The notes: generated by a model not told the origin, from the letters alone. A stretch of 64,000 bases of DNA from Gnetum montanum (GCA_015680685.1 MNCI01020136.1:3366-67365), one strand, 5' to 3'. Positions 34,301 through 46,959 are shown, counted from the first letter of the stretch. Numbers and translations: made by a program.

Positions 34301-35690
34301 TAGCTCTTATGGTGTTTGTTGGGTAAGGAGATAGGTAAGAATGCTACTATACAAGTTTGTCTCTGTGGGTGTTTGGTTATTCACTACACCAACAAAGATG
34401 AACTCATCAGGGAAATGATTAAAAATTGGATACTCATCCTCTTTGCTATCCCAGCGCAACCGAGATAAATGATCGACAACTACATTCTTGGTGCCTTTAC
34501 GATCGATCATCGTTAAATCAAAATCCTATAGGATTACAAGCTATCGTATAATACAGGGGCTTACCATTGGCTTATTCATGAGGAACCAGATGACACTATG
34601 ATCTGTGTGTATGAATACTTTGTACCCCAATATATAGTGTCTTAATTTTTCTAGTGCAAACACTACAGCCATTAATTCTTTTTCTGTAGTAGTGTAGTTG
34701 AGTTGTGCACCAGCGATACTTTTACTTGCATAGTGGATGTAATAAGGATGTTTTTGGTCATCTAACTATGTAAGTACAACTCCTAAGGCATAGTTGGATG
34801 CGTCCGTCATGACATGGAATGGTCTAGACTAGTCAGGAGCTTGTAGAATGGGTGTTTCTACCAGCTTCTATTTCAGAGTTTGGAAAGCTAGTTTCCATTC
34901 CCTAGTCCACTCGAAGGGTACCTCCTTTTTCGTTAACTCTACCAATGGTTTGACAATCTTTGAAAAGTTCTCTATGAATCTCCTATAGTAGGCAGTGTGT
35001 CCAAGGAATGACCAAATGTCCTTGACAATTTTTGGTTGATGGGTAATTCCTTGGATGACTTTGATTTTCTCCAAGTCTACCTCTATTCCTGCATGTGATA
35101 TTTTATGCCTAAGTACCACACCTTCTTGGATCATTAAATGGCTTTTTTGCCAGTTGAGCCTCAAATTAGTTTCTACACATTTTTTTAGCACTTGCTCTAA
35201 CCGATCTAAGGCTTGATCAAAACTTGCTCCATAAGTGGAGAAGTCATCCATAAAGAATTCCACACCATTTCCTATCTGCTACTGGAATATGCTTAGAACT
35301 AACTGTTGAAACGTTGCAGGGGCATTGCATAAGCCAAACAACATTTTTTGTATGCAAACATTCCCCAAGGACTAGTGAACATAGTTTTGGTTTGGTCTTC
35401 TAGGGCTATTTATATTTGGTTGTATCCACTATATCCATCCAAAAAACTATAATAGCAATGCCCTGTGATTATGTCTAAGACTTGGTCAACAAATGGCAAT
35501 GGAAAGTGATCCTTGAATGTTGCCATGTTTAGTAGCCTAAAATCTATGCACACCCTCCATTTTCCTCTCTTTTTAGGCACAATTACTAAGGGGCTAACCC
35601 ATTCGCTATCAGCAATGAGGTATATCAACCTAGCCTTTAGAAGCTGTTCGATTTCTTCTTTTACTACTTACTTCAACTCTGGGTTCAATC
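34301..35690 (-). pseudogene. E2 reverse transcriptase and RNase H
   Basis: This is the best-preserved RT of the window. On -: SEWVSPLVIVPKKRGKWRVC, FRLLNMATFKDHFPLPFVDQ, YYSFLDGYSGYNQI. A short break follows, then FFMDDFSTYGASFDQALDRL (35263 downward), LNWQKSHLMIQEGVVL, IWSFLGHTAYYRRFIENFSK. RNase H follows towards 34307 (DRKGTKNVVVDHLSRLRWD at its end). MDD supplies two of the catalytic aspartates. Stops between these open stretches make it a pseudogene. Confidence 0.85.
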
Positions 35691-35694
35691 GTCT

Positions 35695-36570
35695 CTATGG
35701 TTGTTTTCGAGGCTTCATGGAGGAGTTAGTGTAAATCCTATGTTGGCATATCCTGGGATCTATTCTGGTTAATTCCGTATATGACCAGGCAAAGGCTTTT
35801 AACCACTTTTTTATTACCTTTAGTAGACTCTCTTTTTGTTGCGGAGCAAGTTTCGCATTGATGATTACTGATTTTCCATTCTTAAGGAACATGTATTCCA
35901 TACCAATGGATAATGGTTTTAGCTCTAGGGGCTCTTGTTTAAATTTCCTAGGAATTTACAATTTCCCCCAGTTGATATTTTCTAGGTTAGGACTTAGAAG
36001 TTGGCAGTGGACTTGCTCCAATGCGTCTATGCTATCTATGTAAGCATAAGTCAAACCCTCAGTTAGTTCCATGCATATAAGTGAGCTACTTTCTTGATCA
36101 ACTATCAGCCACTGGTTGTTTTCTTATCGTGTGGCTACTGCATATAGGCACCCTTGTATATTGATCATTTGTGCACACTGATTGCATGTAGGCAATGTTA
36201 AACTTTGCACAACCCATGATTTCTGCACGCAATTACACCTTGTGTCACTATATGCAATGCATGAAACTTTCTTCTTCTTGATCTTTCCAAAAGTATTTTC
36301 CTTAGATATTTCTAGCGAAAGATCACAGATTCCTAGGCACGCATCGATAGTGCTTAGTCATGCCCTTCCCATTATGATTGGAAAGTCCCCCTTACTGTTG
36401 TTCACTTGAATCACCAGGAAGTCAGCTGGATACGACCATCCACAAACAGTGGTAACAATGTCCTCCACTAATCCCAAGGGAACAATGATGGACTAGTTGG
36501 CCAACTCTAAACAGATGTCGCTCTTTTTTAATGGAGGTAAGTTCTAGGCCTTATACATTTTTTGGGATAT
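35695..36570 (-). pseudogene. E2 protease and linker
   Basis: On - the protease starts with GNEPCKALFGFKFQC, where DLG of the active site has been lost to FGF. The strand-rich body and the Gly-Arg block follow (about 36500-36230). The linker ends EYMFLKNGKSVIINAKLAPQ (35901 downward) and leads into RT. Confidence 0.65.
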
Positions 36571-39225
36571 TAAGTTAACATTGGAACTTGAACCCAAAAA
36601 GAGCTTTGCATGGCTCATTCCCAGCGATTTGTAGATATATTAGGGGGCTCCCAAGATCAAAGAATTTCCTTGGAAGGTGGTCAACTTTGATCCAATTAGT
36701 AACAACATGTGTTAACATGACCGTATGCATTGAATGTGGTGTTAGGCTCGAAGGGGGCTCTGAAGATTTATTTGATATGGAGACATCCAAAGACTCAGCC
36801 GCTTGGGGTTGCAAAGGCTTAGTTGGACCGTTGGTTCTAAAGAAAGGTCTTTTCTTCATACAGTTGTTATAATAATCAGTAGGTCGAGAATTAACAACCC
36901 TTGTGGCATTTCGTTTTTGTGGCTAAGCAAGGAGTTCACCTTACATTACTGGAGTAGGTGGTAATGGAGCTATTGATGGGAGAGATGCGACCAGATTGGA
37001 AGGATGGTAAACTTGTGGAATATCACCCCTAGGAGATGGAGTCCTATACTACTCATGGGCTTGGTAGTAATGTTGAGGAGTAATGTGACCAACAAATTCA
37101 TGTGGAGAGATTGGATATTGCACGTAATATCCATATGGGTCATGTTGCTAGTAAGGATATTGTTGCCTTAGTGGTGGCATTCCCCATGATTGTGGGTGCT
37201 ACCACTGTTGATGTTGCTCAATTGGTTATGGTGGAATTCCACTTGGATAATACGTTAAAGGTTGGTGAAACTACCTTGGGTTACCTTGGGGATAAGGTAA
37301 CTGTCGGGATGTTTTCCATTTGTTTAAACATGGATTAAGTGCATACATCCCAAACTCCTGTAGATGTGAGATCACATGGAAACATCCCTTAGGATGGTCG
37401 TATTGACATATCTCGCATCCATTATCATTGTCTGTATCTAAGTCCATAACCTCTTCAATAATAGCAACTTTACCCTTACCCTTGTTACATGTGTTTTCTG
37501 CTCATCTCTTTTTTCTTTTATCACGATCACTACCTCGCTCTCTAGACTCCTTTACTACTTTGAGAATAGTTTGAAACCTACTATCTAGGGAGTCCCACAT
37601 TTGGTCTATCTTTGCCGATACTTCTGATGCTAACTTTTGGATAGGTAAGGTTTTCCTATTTACCATCTCTTCGAGTGGTGACTCTTCCTCATCCTCACAA
37701 AATCTTACTCCCTTCTTTCAAAGGGAAGGATCTCAATTATATTCTTCCACACTCTCTCTCTCTTTCGTAGCTCACCTTCTTCCTTAGCAACTTGCTCCAG
37801 TAGTTTATGAATTTGATGGTACCTAAACTTAGATAGCCTTCCTTGGGCTTGAGTCCCAGGGGTTCTTCGTGTTTCATGCTTAAGCCCATCTACGAGATGG
37901 CATAGCTGATCCTGCTGTTAATAACCATGGCTAGGACAACGATGTAATAGTGCATAATAATGGCCCATGGCAACATCCAAGGGTTCATAACTTCCTTGCT
38001 TCCATCCTTAGATTTTCTTTCATAGGTTAGATACCCAGGAGTATGTTTGGTACTTATCGTTGAATAATTCTAACATAGTACTCCACCTACGAATGGATTC
38101 TGGTTCTAAAGACCAATACCAACTTTCAGCTTCTTTTATTAGTGTCCGTGGGAACAACTTAAGTTTTTGCCACTCATTTTCTATGTTTTATAAGGAACAC
38201 GCATCAAGAAATTCTTGTAAGTGATTTTGAGGATCAGCGTTATACCCTACTTCAAATTGTGGGATGTTATTCATGTCTAACCTCTTGATCCTACTATCTT
38301 TTTGATGCCTTTTTGGAACTCTCACAACCTCAATTATGTCTAGCATGCTTCGAGTAGTGAGTAGGGATTAATCATGATCATCTCATTTGTGGTGTCTATG
38401 CAGTTCCCTACTCTCCCTTTTTCTATGTCGTGATTCCCTAGAATGCCCTCGTCCTCTATCTTGGTTGTTTCGTCTATGACTTCCACTTTACTTGCCCTTA
38501 TCCTCACAATCATTTTCTCTATGGCTACATTTGGACACTGAAGGAGAGGGTGAAGGAGACGATGAAGGTGAAGAAGAAGGAGAACTACCACCATGACAGT
38601 GTCTAGTACCTTCTCTTCAGTGGTCTCTGCCTCGACCTTTGTCATGTGTCCTTGTTCCTTCTTCAGACACTTTGTGTCTGTTGGTATCAGCACCTAGGTT
38701 ATGAAAAGTAGAATGAAGGTTTTGATACATAACCCCTTGGCCAAAGTCAAGGGGAGGAACATCGTTATGTGGGTGACTACCTAAGGCAGGTTCATCACCC
38801 TCAATTTCGCTTAAAACATGGAGGGCATCCTTGGACCATTTTTCCTTCAAAGACTTATGGTGTCTCTCCTATTGCAAATCCCTTTCACGTTGCACCTATG
38901 TGGGATGATAGTCTCTCAAATCATAGTCCTATGCAATGTATTATACATGTAACTGTTGCATGCCTACTTGTGTGAGAGCATGAAGAAGCATACTTGGGAC
39001 TGAATGGTCAAGAGGTAACACTATGTTACCTTCTAGGTCATGCCAATGCAGCTGTTCATCTTGGTGGAGAATAAAGGTGAATTCAGGTACATATTCATCA
39101 GGATGAATATATACCACACGAAACTATTGATGGATTGGCAAATCAACGTCATGTGTATCCTACCGCTAATTGCTTCTTATGTTAGTCCTAGGTGGTGAAG
39201 TGCTTTTCTACGAAGAAGAAGACAT
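36571..39225 (-). pseudogene. E2 gag
   Basis: The likely start is at 39225 (MSSSS), some 110 bp after the primer-binding site. Blocks: FTFILHQDEQLHWHDLEGNI, an open acidic stretch (38850-38617), a Ser/Pro/Arg-rich tract, RSMLDIIEVVRVPKRHQKD, and the gag core NADPQNHLQEFLDACSL, WQKLKLFPRTLIKEAESWYW and YALLHRCPSHGY. Then a CEICQYDHPKGCF-like knuckle and a basic C-terminus KKRPFFRTNGPTKPLQPQ (36859 downward). Relatives E1, C and D share this order. Several stops are present. Confidence 0.75.
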
Positions 39226-39338
39226 CTTATCTTGTTCAATGTGCAATGTACTATTATCTTTTTCTTAACCAACCCTAAGAATTCATTCCAATGATGTGAA
39301 TGATTTCCTAAGTTCTACTTAGTGCATAAATAACTAAG

Positions 39339-39357
39339 TCCCTGGCAATGGCGCCAA
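39339..39357 (-). promoter_or_regulatory. E2 primer-binding site
   Basis: On - it reads TTGGCGCCATTGCCAGGGA directly after the LTR. It is nearly identical to the TTGGCGCCGTTGCCGGGGA site typical of Athila/Tat elements (tRNA-Asp). Confidence 0.9.
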
Positions 39358-40179
39358 TGATAATTGGAAAGGTACCCCTACACTCAACCATATGAATACG
39401 AGTGTTTCACACACAATCCGGTCGAATTCCAAGGACTAAGTTCCTATGCACCTTTGTGGAGCAATAACAAGTTAGTTAATCATTATCTTCCCAAACTTAC
39501 TTGTATGTCATGGTTGTATGGTTAGGTAAGCTTGAGGCATATGATTTTTATGGCTTTTATGTGTTTTATACCCTGTGCTAGTAAGGAGGGGGAGAGAGAT
39601 AACTAAGTAACTAATCTAATTTAACTGCTCATTAACTAAGTTCTAATTACTCCTAACACCAATGTCTGTTCCCACTTGTTGTACACATCCTAAACCAGTG
39701 CAACACTGCTAGAATTACCAAATGCTAATCGTTACTGGGTTACCAAGCGCCACATGCATGTTCAAAGCGATTGTACTGAATGTATTTAACTAAGAGAGTT
39801 GTAGGGTGAGAGAAATCATTAATCAACTAGGAAAGCATTAAATAATAATTAATGTTAATTAATCTATTTTGTATGCTACAAGGTTTATCATAAAGCTCGT
39901 CTTTATTACCGTACATAAAGTGTGCTCAGGTACACAATGCTAAAATAAAGATCCATTCACTCTATGACTCCTACTACAGGCACGCAGAAATAATTCTAAC
40001 TCTAGAGGAAAAAAATGGCAAGATTTTGGCTAAGGGACTAACTGTCTATTATGGAAACCAAGGGCACCACCTCTTATTTATAGGCAAAGAGACAAGCCAC
40101 GATATCGAGTATCTAACATTGCATGGTTGGATCTGATATCGTAGATGTGATATCGCGGACGCGATATCGTAGTTCATCA
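39358..40179 (-). repeat. E2 5' LTR
   Basis: This 822-bp repeat has its - strand TATA at 40074-40083. The U3 end (40128-40172) carries closely spaced GATATCG motifs that keep intact CG dinucleotides. Confidence 0.9.
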
Positions 40180-40184
40180 GAGGC

Positions 40185-42960
40185 TAAGAAGAACATGGCC
40201 AAGAACAGGCTAAGGAAACCCATGCAATAGGACCTCTCAAAGATGAGGATAAGGTGGAATCTATCTAATATATTCCCAAAGAGGTAGCCACATCTAAACA
40301 TTCACAGTGACACGAAGTGCCAAGCCTTGTACCCAGACTAGAAGTCACACTCATAAAGGCCTATCTCGACATAATTGAAAGTCGTGAGGTCCAACACTTA
40401 ATTCTCCAAGAAGTAAATTTTGGACCATTCCTTGAATGGGCTCTAGAAGATGTCAAAACTCAACTACAAGCCTCTCCCATGTGGCCAATCACTTCTAGTG
40501 GGGAGTGGTACATGGGAGAAACATATCTCTTCTACAATAATAGGACAACAACTGCTGTGAAAATCAAGGACATACAAGTGTCCTACTCAATGAAGGCCAT
40601 TATATAGGTCCTTGGGCTGCCAAACACAAGAACACAATTGGTAGAGTTGTCAACACAAGGTGACCTTAGAGCAAAAACGGATTAGACGCAATAGTGTTAT
40701 TGGGTTGACCGCAAGGAGTTTGGTGCACTCACACTAGTGGAGCAAGTCTATTTTAAGATAGTGGCCTACCACCTCAATCCAATGGTGAGGCCCAATAAGG
40801 TGACGACCTTCTCTGCTTGAGCATGTGTCACTTTAAGTGGTTTCTAGAAAATCTTCCACAACTAATCTATCTAGAGATAGAAAAATGCTTTAAGGAGAAT
40901 GAACATGGAAGAAAGACCTTGCCCTTCCCCTGCTTAATTAGAAAACTATGTAAAAGGGCAAGGATAGTCTACTATGCAAATGATATACTCAACCATGCTC
41001 CTAGTGCTTTGTGGGTTGAGATGATGAAGGATAAGATGCTTGCCACAACCATAGAAGAGGAGAAGCAACAACCACCTCCACCACCTACTCATGAACAAAC
41101 ATTGGAGGCCTACAGTGTAGTTGAGCAGATGCAAAAAATCCAAGAGCAACTCTTGCAACAACGAGAGTAGTAGGTAGGAACTAGTGGTAAAGACCCATCT
41201 ATGTACAAACCGACTATGAGTCACCTTAGAGAAGCGACTCATACAATCAGCCAAATGGAGGGAGGTGGATCAATGCTATAATGAACAAGATTGTCTACAA
41301 AGTCAAATGCAAGTGCCTGAGAGGTGATGGTATCTTGTCGCACCATCTACTCCTAGAAATCTCTGGGAATGCTACTTCCTTTTTGGTGTGCTTGGAGGAG
41401 GGTAAGGAGGCAAGCGTATTAGTGATCCAACACTAGGGGCAAGAGACAGCTACAAAGATCATTGTTGATCAATCCTCTTAGGCATTAAATGCACCTATGG
41501 TACCTAAACTAAATATTTCTGCACTAAGAGATGTGCAGGAATTTGTAGGAATAATCAATGAAAGATTAACTGTAGCCTAGTATGAAGAACTATTGGATCG
41601 ACTAGTGGAAACTAGGCAACCAATTTCGAACATCTTTGATTTTCCAAATACCATCATTGCAACCCAGTCAGAGCTACTAGAGGCAAAGGACAAGTGCCTC
41701 ATCTTAGAAGGGCAACTTGAAATAGCTCAAACACATAATCAACACTTGGTTGCAAAAGTTTCCAAATTGTGTGCTTGAAATGGTAATCCTACTCTTATCA
41801 ACCCTGCATTAACATGAGATGAAGTTTTTCAACAACTTCAAGAACAGCTTAAGAAAGTTGAGAGAGAAATGGTAATGGTGGTCTTTAATTAGTCCATAGT
41901 AGAAGCTACAACTAATTCAATACAGAGGGACTTAATGCAAACTTGCCAAGAAAATGAGACCTTGATTGCAAAAAACCATCACCTGTAGAATGTTAATGAG
42001 CAAAAAAAAAATAGTTAAAAGAATTTATCCACAATAGCAAGAGTAGCTTGCTAGGGAAAACACCAAACTGAGAAGATTGGCAGCAGAGAATCGTAACCTC
42101 TCCATGAAGGAGGTCTATGCCTTAGGCCAAAAGTTAGCTATTGAGATTGTTGCCTAGAAGAATGAGGCTCTAAAATTTGAGAAAGTTAAAAATCATTACA
42201 AAGGCTAGGTTGGCCTATAAAAGGAGATGAATGGAAAGCATATCCAACTAGCGAAGGCAAAAGTTAATGAGGCCCTCCAGCAACTCCAACAAGATAGAGA
42301 ATTATGGCAACCCATCATCAATGGGATTGATGCCTACAATAGGGGGAAAATTTGCATAAAGGAGTTGTAGATTGAAGAGATGATGCAGTACATAGAGCTA
42401 TCCAATCTCTTTAATGCAAACCTAGCAATGTTGACTGTTAAACAACCGCGGTCTGAACTTGAAAAACAAGTGTCTAGCATGTCCTTGTTGTATGAGGCCA
42501 AGTTTAAGACCCATAAAGACACTAAGCAAAATATTATAGTTGCGAATGCTAAACTTGAGGTTCTCAAGGCAAAATTCACCAACCAAAGATCAGTCCCGAA
42601 GAACCTAGCCAAAAGAATGAATGACTACTAGGTGCTACAGGACATACTTTGAGCGTTTGACATTGAGAACAAGTCACAACCTTGTTTGTTAATGTGAAGA
42701 AGTTCTTTTCCATTTTTCATTGTCCTTAGGATGTTCCAACCCCAACCCACATTAGCAAAGCTACATGGATTGTGAATAATCCCTAGAGTAAAGAAGAGAA
42801 AATGAAGGTGTTATTAGATGCTTTTCACCTTCCACCTGAAGTAGCAGTAGTAGCAGGATAGACACAGCCACCTCTGCCACCACACATGCCTGAAGCCAGT
42901 GAAGGTCCCTTAGAATCTTAAGAGCCACGACTACCTGGGATTATCTGACCTTTTCCATCA
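40185..42960 (+). pseudogene. Coiled-coil ORF of element C, main part
   Basis: The frame continues from 30180-30256. Its N-terminal domain has blocks VTLIKAYLDIIESREVQH, FGPFLEWALEDV, GEWYMGETYLFYNNRTT, KIKDIQVSYSMKAII, QVYFKIVAYHLNP, and after a shift LPFPCLIRKLCKRAR. This resembles the architecture of plant transposon proteins encoded 3' of pol in some Athila-type elements, but I cannot name a family. A Pro run (PPPPPTHEQ, about 41080) leads to long Gln/Glu/Lys-rich coiled coils (41560-42630). The protein is broken by many stops. A homologue lies on - at 61490-63060. It occupies the position of the env-like ORF of other elements, but no signal peptide or membrane segment is seen. Confidence 0.65.
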
Positions 42961-43149
42961 AATTCATGCCATCAAAGAACATGCTATCTAGTTTTAAAGA
43001 ATCATGTCATGGTGTTCAATTTTGTGTCATGAACACCGCAACTTTTGTAATGTGTTGATTCATACACTAGGAACTCAATTATTATGTCCATTTTATCTTG
43101 TTTTATTTTGTTATGTCAAAGTCAATTAATAAGTCCATACCTTCCCAAT

Positions 43150-43194
43150 TTTGTAAAGAACTCAAGGACTAGTTTTCATTCAGTTGTGGGGATA
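43150..43194 (+). promoter_or_regulatory. Element C polypurine tract and conserved leader
   Basis: ACTCAAGGACTAGTTTTCAT is followed by GTTGTGGGGATA directly before the LTR start TGATGAG. The same box occurs in E1, E2, D and E. Confidence 0.8.
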
Positions 43195-44075
43195 TGATGA
43201 GTTTCGGTTTGTCATGTCAACTAGGCCCTATCAACGTAGTTAATTGCATCAACGTAGCCTCGTTAATGCAAGGGTCTATCCTAGTCTATAAATACGAACC
43301 ACCAACCACATTTATGACATTAATTCTCATAATAGTAGCAGAGATCTTGTAGTTTGTCTATTCAAAAGTTAGAATATTTTTCCCAAGTGCCCATAGTAGG
43401 AGTCATTGAGTGTACGAGTCTTTCTTTGAGCATTGTTGTATGTAAGCACGATAGTGTGTGTAGTAATAAAAATGAGCTTTCTAATAAACCTTGTAGCACT
43501 CTAGATAGATTAAATATTTCATTTGTGCATTTAATGTTTTCAATTACTTATTCATTGTTTTCCAGTAATTAAGCTAATTAAGATAATTCAACAAGATAAG
43601 CTAGATAGATTAAATACATAAGTATGACTACTTCGAGCGTAACATGTATTCACTTGGTAATTCTACCAACATTATTCCTTGGTATGCTCAATAGTGTAGC
43701 GCTTGGTAACCTAGCAATAGATACATGGGTTTAGGACATGTACGGAAAGTGAGACCAGATACTTATGTTAGGATTAGCTAGAGGCCAGTAGGTTAGTTAC
43801 ATTAAATTAGCCATTAAATTACCTTGTCTTTATCTTTATTCAACCACCAAGAGTATAAAACATAAAACTATAAAAATCGTATGCCTCAATTACACTTAAT
43901 CATGCCATGTGCTTCACATGTGTAATTGGGAAGACAATGAATGACCTTAGGGCAAGGTTCACTGCCTAGAAGACTAATGCATTGGAAACTATAAAGTCCA
44001 CAGAATTTTACCAAATCATGCGTAAACACTCTATGAATCATATAGTTGGGCGTAGGGGTACCTCGCTGCTCATCA
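43195..44075 (+). repeat. Element C 3' LTR
   Basis: This 881-bp repeat has its TATA motif (TATAAATAC) at 43287-43295. It ends GGGGTACCTCGCTGCTCATCA. The last 30 or so bases are the reverse complement of the LTR start seen at E1, E2 and D, meaning that all families share the U5 terminus. Confidence 0.9.
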
Positions 44076-44080
44076 AAAAG

Positions 44081-44828
44081 TAAACTCTAAACTAGCCTAC
44101 AAGCGATGACTGCCTGTTCCTAACTTGTCGTACATATTTTGAACCCATGTATCCACTACTGGGATTACCAAGTGTTACACTACTATGTGAACCAAGCAAT
44201 AACGTTGCTAGGATTACCAAGCAAATATGTGTTTATGCTCAAAACTAGTCGTGCTCATTCTACCAAGTCATTAATATGCAAGAAAACATAAATATTAACT
44301 AAGTACATGTAAAGTAAATTAAATGGAAAGTAAATCTAATTTAAGTCAAAGTGCTACAAGGAATAAGAATCAATCTTGATCTTATTACTATTCATAGAAT
44401 GTATCCAAGTACATTGCCACTCGAATAAGATGTTGTACAACTAACTTAAATCTACACTATGGGCACTCAATGAATATTCTCTAAGACTATGGAATAAAAT
44501 TGCAAGAGTACAACTACTCTATTGATAAAAGAATGCTAATACACAGTGGTAGCATGCATATTTATAGGCAAAAAAAAACACTACATTGACAGGTACAAGT
44601 CAACACATCATTGCATGCATTAATAGGATCACATCGATGGGTACGTGTTAACGTGGCTGCATCCACATAGCTACATCGAAGTAGTTGCATTAAGGTAGCT
44701 ACATCAAGGCAACTACATCGAAGTGGCTATGTTGAAGCATCTACATTGAAGTAGCTGCATCGACATGGTTGTGTCTAAGTAGCTGCATTGATGCAATCTT
44801 GTTGACGTAGAAAATTGATGCTTCATCA
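44081..44828 (-). repeat. Element D 3' LTR, second segment
   Basis: It resumes the D LTR after C's target repeat and is collinear with 50163-50893. The U3 part (about 44590-44820) is an array of short units such as GTAGCTGCATCGA and CAACTACATCGAAGTGGC. Confidence 0.85.
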
Positions 44829-46959
44829 TACCCTGATGAATGAGTAAAAACTCATTCTTGAGTTAACAAGTTAGGACCAAGCTTCTTTTAAAAAATATTG
44901 GGAAAGTATGGGATTATTGATAGGTGCAAACTCCTAGCTGACTTTGAGTGTTGCATTACAAAATTTTATTCAAGTGGATGCATACAAAATGACAAAGTCA
45001 TAAAAAGACTAGACAAACATTGAAGATTACAAAATTTGTAGAGGTTTTCAAAAATTCACTAAAGATGATTCCTCTTATTGTCGCTAGTGGTGGTAAACGT
45101 CCAACCTTGATTATTATGTTGATGCTTCTCTAGTTATGCAAAACATTCTTGAAGGATATACTAAATTTTCTTCTCACCGTCCCATGGATCAAATAGACAT
45201 GTGATGTCTGAGTTGTAATCTTGTATGTGCTAGAATTTGTCCATGAGCATATCCTTCATTGTCCCTCTCTTAGCTTCATTTTCATGCTTGGAAAAAGACC
45301 TTTCTTCTTAAAAATTCCTTTTAGCATCACCTATAATCACCAAAGAATTAACATTACTTTTGGTAAATTTTCCTTAATAGTTAACCCTTTTCAGATCCCT
45401 TAGTTTGCATTTAAACACAAAGTGATGACAATGTACTATGCTGAAGGTGATGAGGAAACTAAAATCATCAAGTTGTTTACATTATTTTGATCAATTACTA
45501 TTAGTTACCATAATGTTTGAAAATAGGATGTTAAAAAAATTTCAAAACTTTCAAATTAGGCATCCATAGCCCCCATGACTAATAAGCATAACTCTGGAAG
45601 TGCACAAGTTTTCAAACAATTGAAACCAAAAGTTTGATTTAGAAGATGTCTAAGAAATATTAATGGATATAGAAATAGAAAAGTAGGAAAATTTAATGAA
45701 ACAAATGAGAAGTAGTCCCAAAATCATGCATAAATTTAGAGAAACCATTACTAATATTCTAGAAGATGTGAAGGTTAGTTCAAAGCCATGATCAACAAAA
45801 GTTATGCAAGTGGATCCTCCTCAAAGTAGGCTTCTACCATAATGCCCTTGCATAACCACTTCTATAGATGTTTGTGGGTATCCTAGAAGTTAAATGTAGA
45901 TCATGTCTTTGTTTCAAACAACACACAACTGCCATGGTTGGGATGTTGTACTATACCACAAAAAACCAAAAGTCTCATAATCATATGCAACAGTGAGGTG
46001 AATGAATGGGATGAGAAAGGATTGCAGAGATCGAGATGTAAGGTGCTTTACCATGTCTGCAATAGGCTCTTGTGACAAATGTGATTAAAATGATCATCAT
46101 AACTATCTATGCAAGTTTCAAACTAAGTCTATACCACTAACAGTGATCTTGGATTGATGTGTTCCTTCTTGTTGACCACCATGAGTCCACAACCACCTCA
46201 AAGAACAATCATCACTCTAAAAAGAGAAGAAAAGAGAAGAAGGAAGGAAGGGCTTTAGTTAGAGGGATGTCTTCAAGCTTGGGTAACATGTCTTTCTAGC
46301 CCCATAACCAATGCTTATAGCCCATTATTATGTCTAAGGGGTGTGCTTTAAATTCCCATTATTATTATTATTATTTTCTTTATTTTCTTGAATTTTAAAT
46401 AGTTTTTGAAATGGGAACCATCCTATGCAAAGACATAGCTTCATTTTTATTGGTCGATAGAGAAGTGATGATACGTTCCAAGAGGAGTCATAAACCACAT
46501 GAAGGAAGTCAAGAAGAGATCCCAACAAGTCCTCTTAAGGCCACACCCTTTATCATTCCCACTTGGTCATTCCCTCTTTCTTCAAGGAACAATGATCATT
46601 GAGGAATTTTAGTTTCATGAAAGAACCAAATTGCTTTCATGGCAAAAGACCTTTTATTTAGAGAATTGGAGGGATGAATAAAGTGGTTTCACTACCTTAC
46701 ACAATCACTTACCTAATCATCTTGACAGCATTGCACTAAAACCCAACACATATCATTCACTTCTGCATCATGACTTGGCACTATTATTAACAAAAACATA
46801 AAAGACATTCATAAAACATAAAGAAAATGACTTAAGAAAAGAGAAAATTATAAAGATAACAAAAATAATAAGAAACGGAAAACATATTAAGAATCAAGAA
46901 ACTTTTGAAGAATTAGGAAAATAATAAAAAATTTTAAAACAAAAAAGGTGAAAAACACT
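44829..46959 (-). other. Element D polypurine tract and non-coding spacer
   Basis: The tract beside the LTR is decayed (TACCCTGATGA on +) but the neighbouring leader is recognisable (44848-44866). The spacer includes the single copy of the block amplified in C (46321-46440), with an ATT microsatellite at 46358-46375. No coding region is seen. Confidence 0.6.

Larger units (their letters stand above)
30257..40179 (-). mobile_element. Athila-like LTR retrotransposon E2, full length
   Basis: It is flanked by a perfect 5-bp duplication GAGGC (30252-30256, 40180-40184). It reads on -: 5' LTR 39358-40179, primer-binding site 39339-39357, gag, protease, RT, RNase H, integrase, spacer, polypurine tract, 3' LTR 30257-31064. 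About 36 differences over about 370 LTR bases were counted by eye (near 10%). It belongs to the same family as E1. Confidence 0.9.
11178..44075 (+). mobile_element. Athila-like element C, + strand, interrupted by E1 and E2
   Basis: C lies inside the 3' LTR of D with target repeats GAAAG (11173-11177) and AAAAG (44076-44080). Order on +: truncated 5' LTR, gag (interrupted by E1), protease, RT-RNase H, integrase, about 1.8-kb spacer, promoter-like block, coiled-coil ORF (interrupted by E2), polypurine tract, 3' LTR. LTR divergence by eye over about 205 bp is around 14%, older than both elements inserted in it. The 5' LTR tail, the primer-binding site and the gag N-terminus are deleted. Confidence 0.85.
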
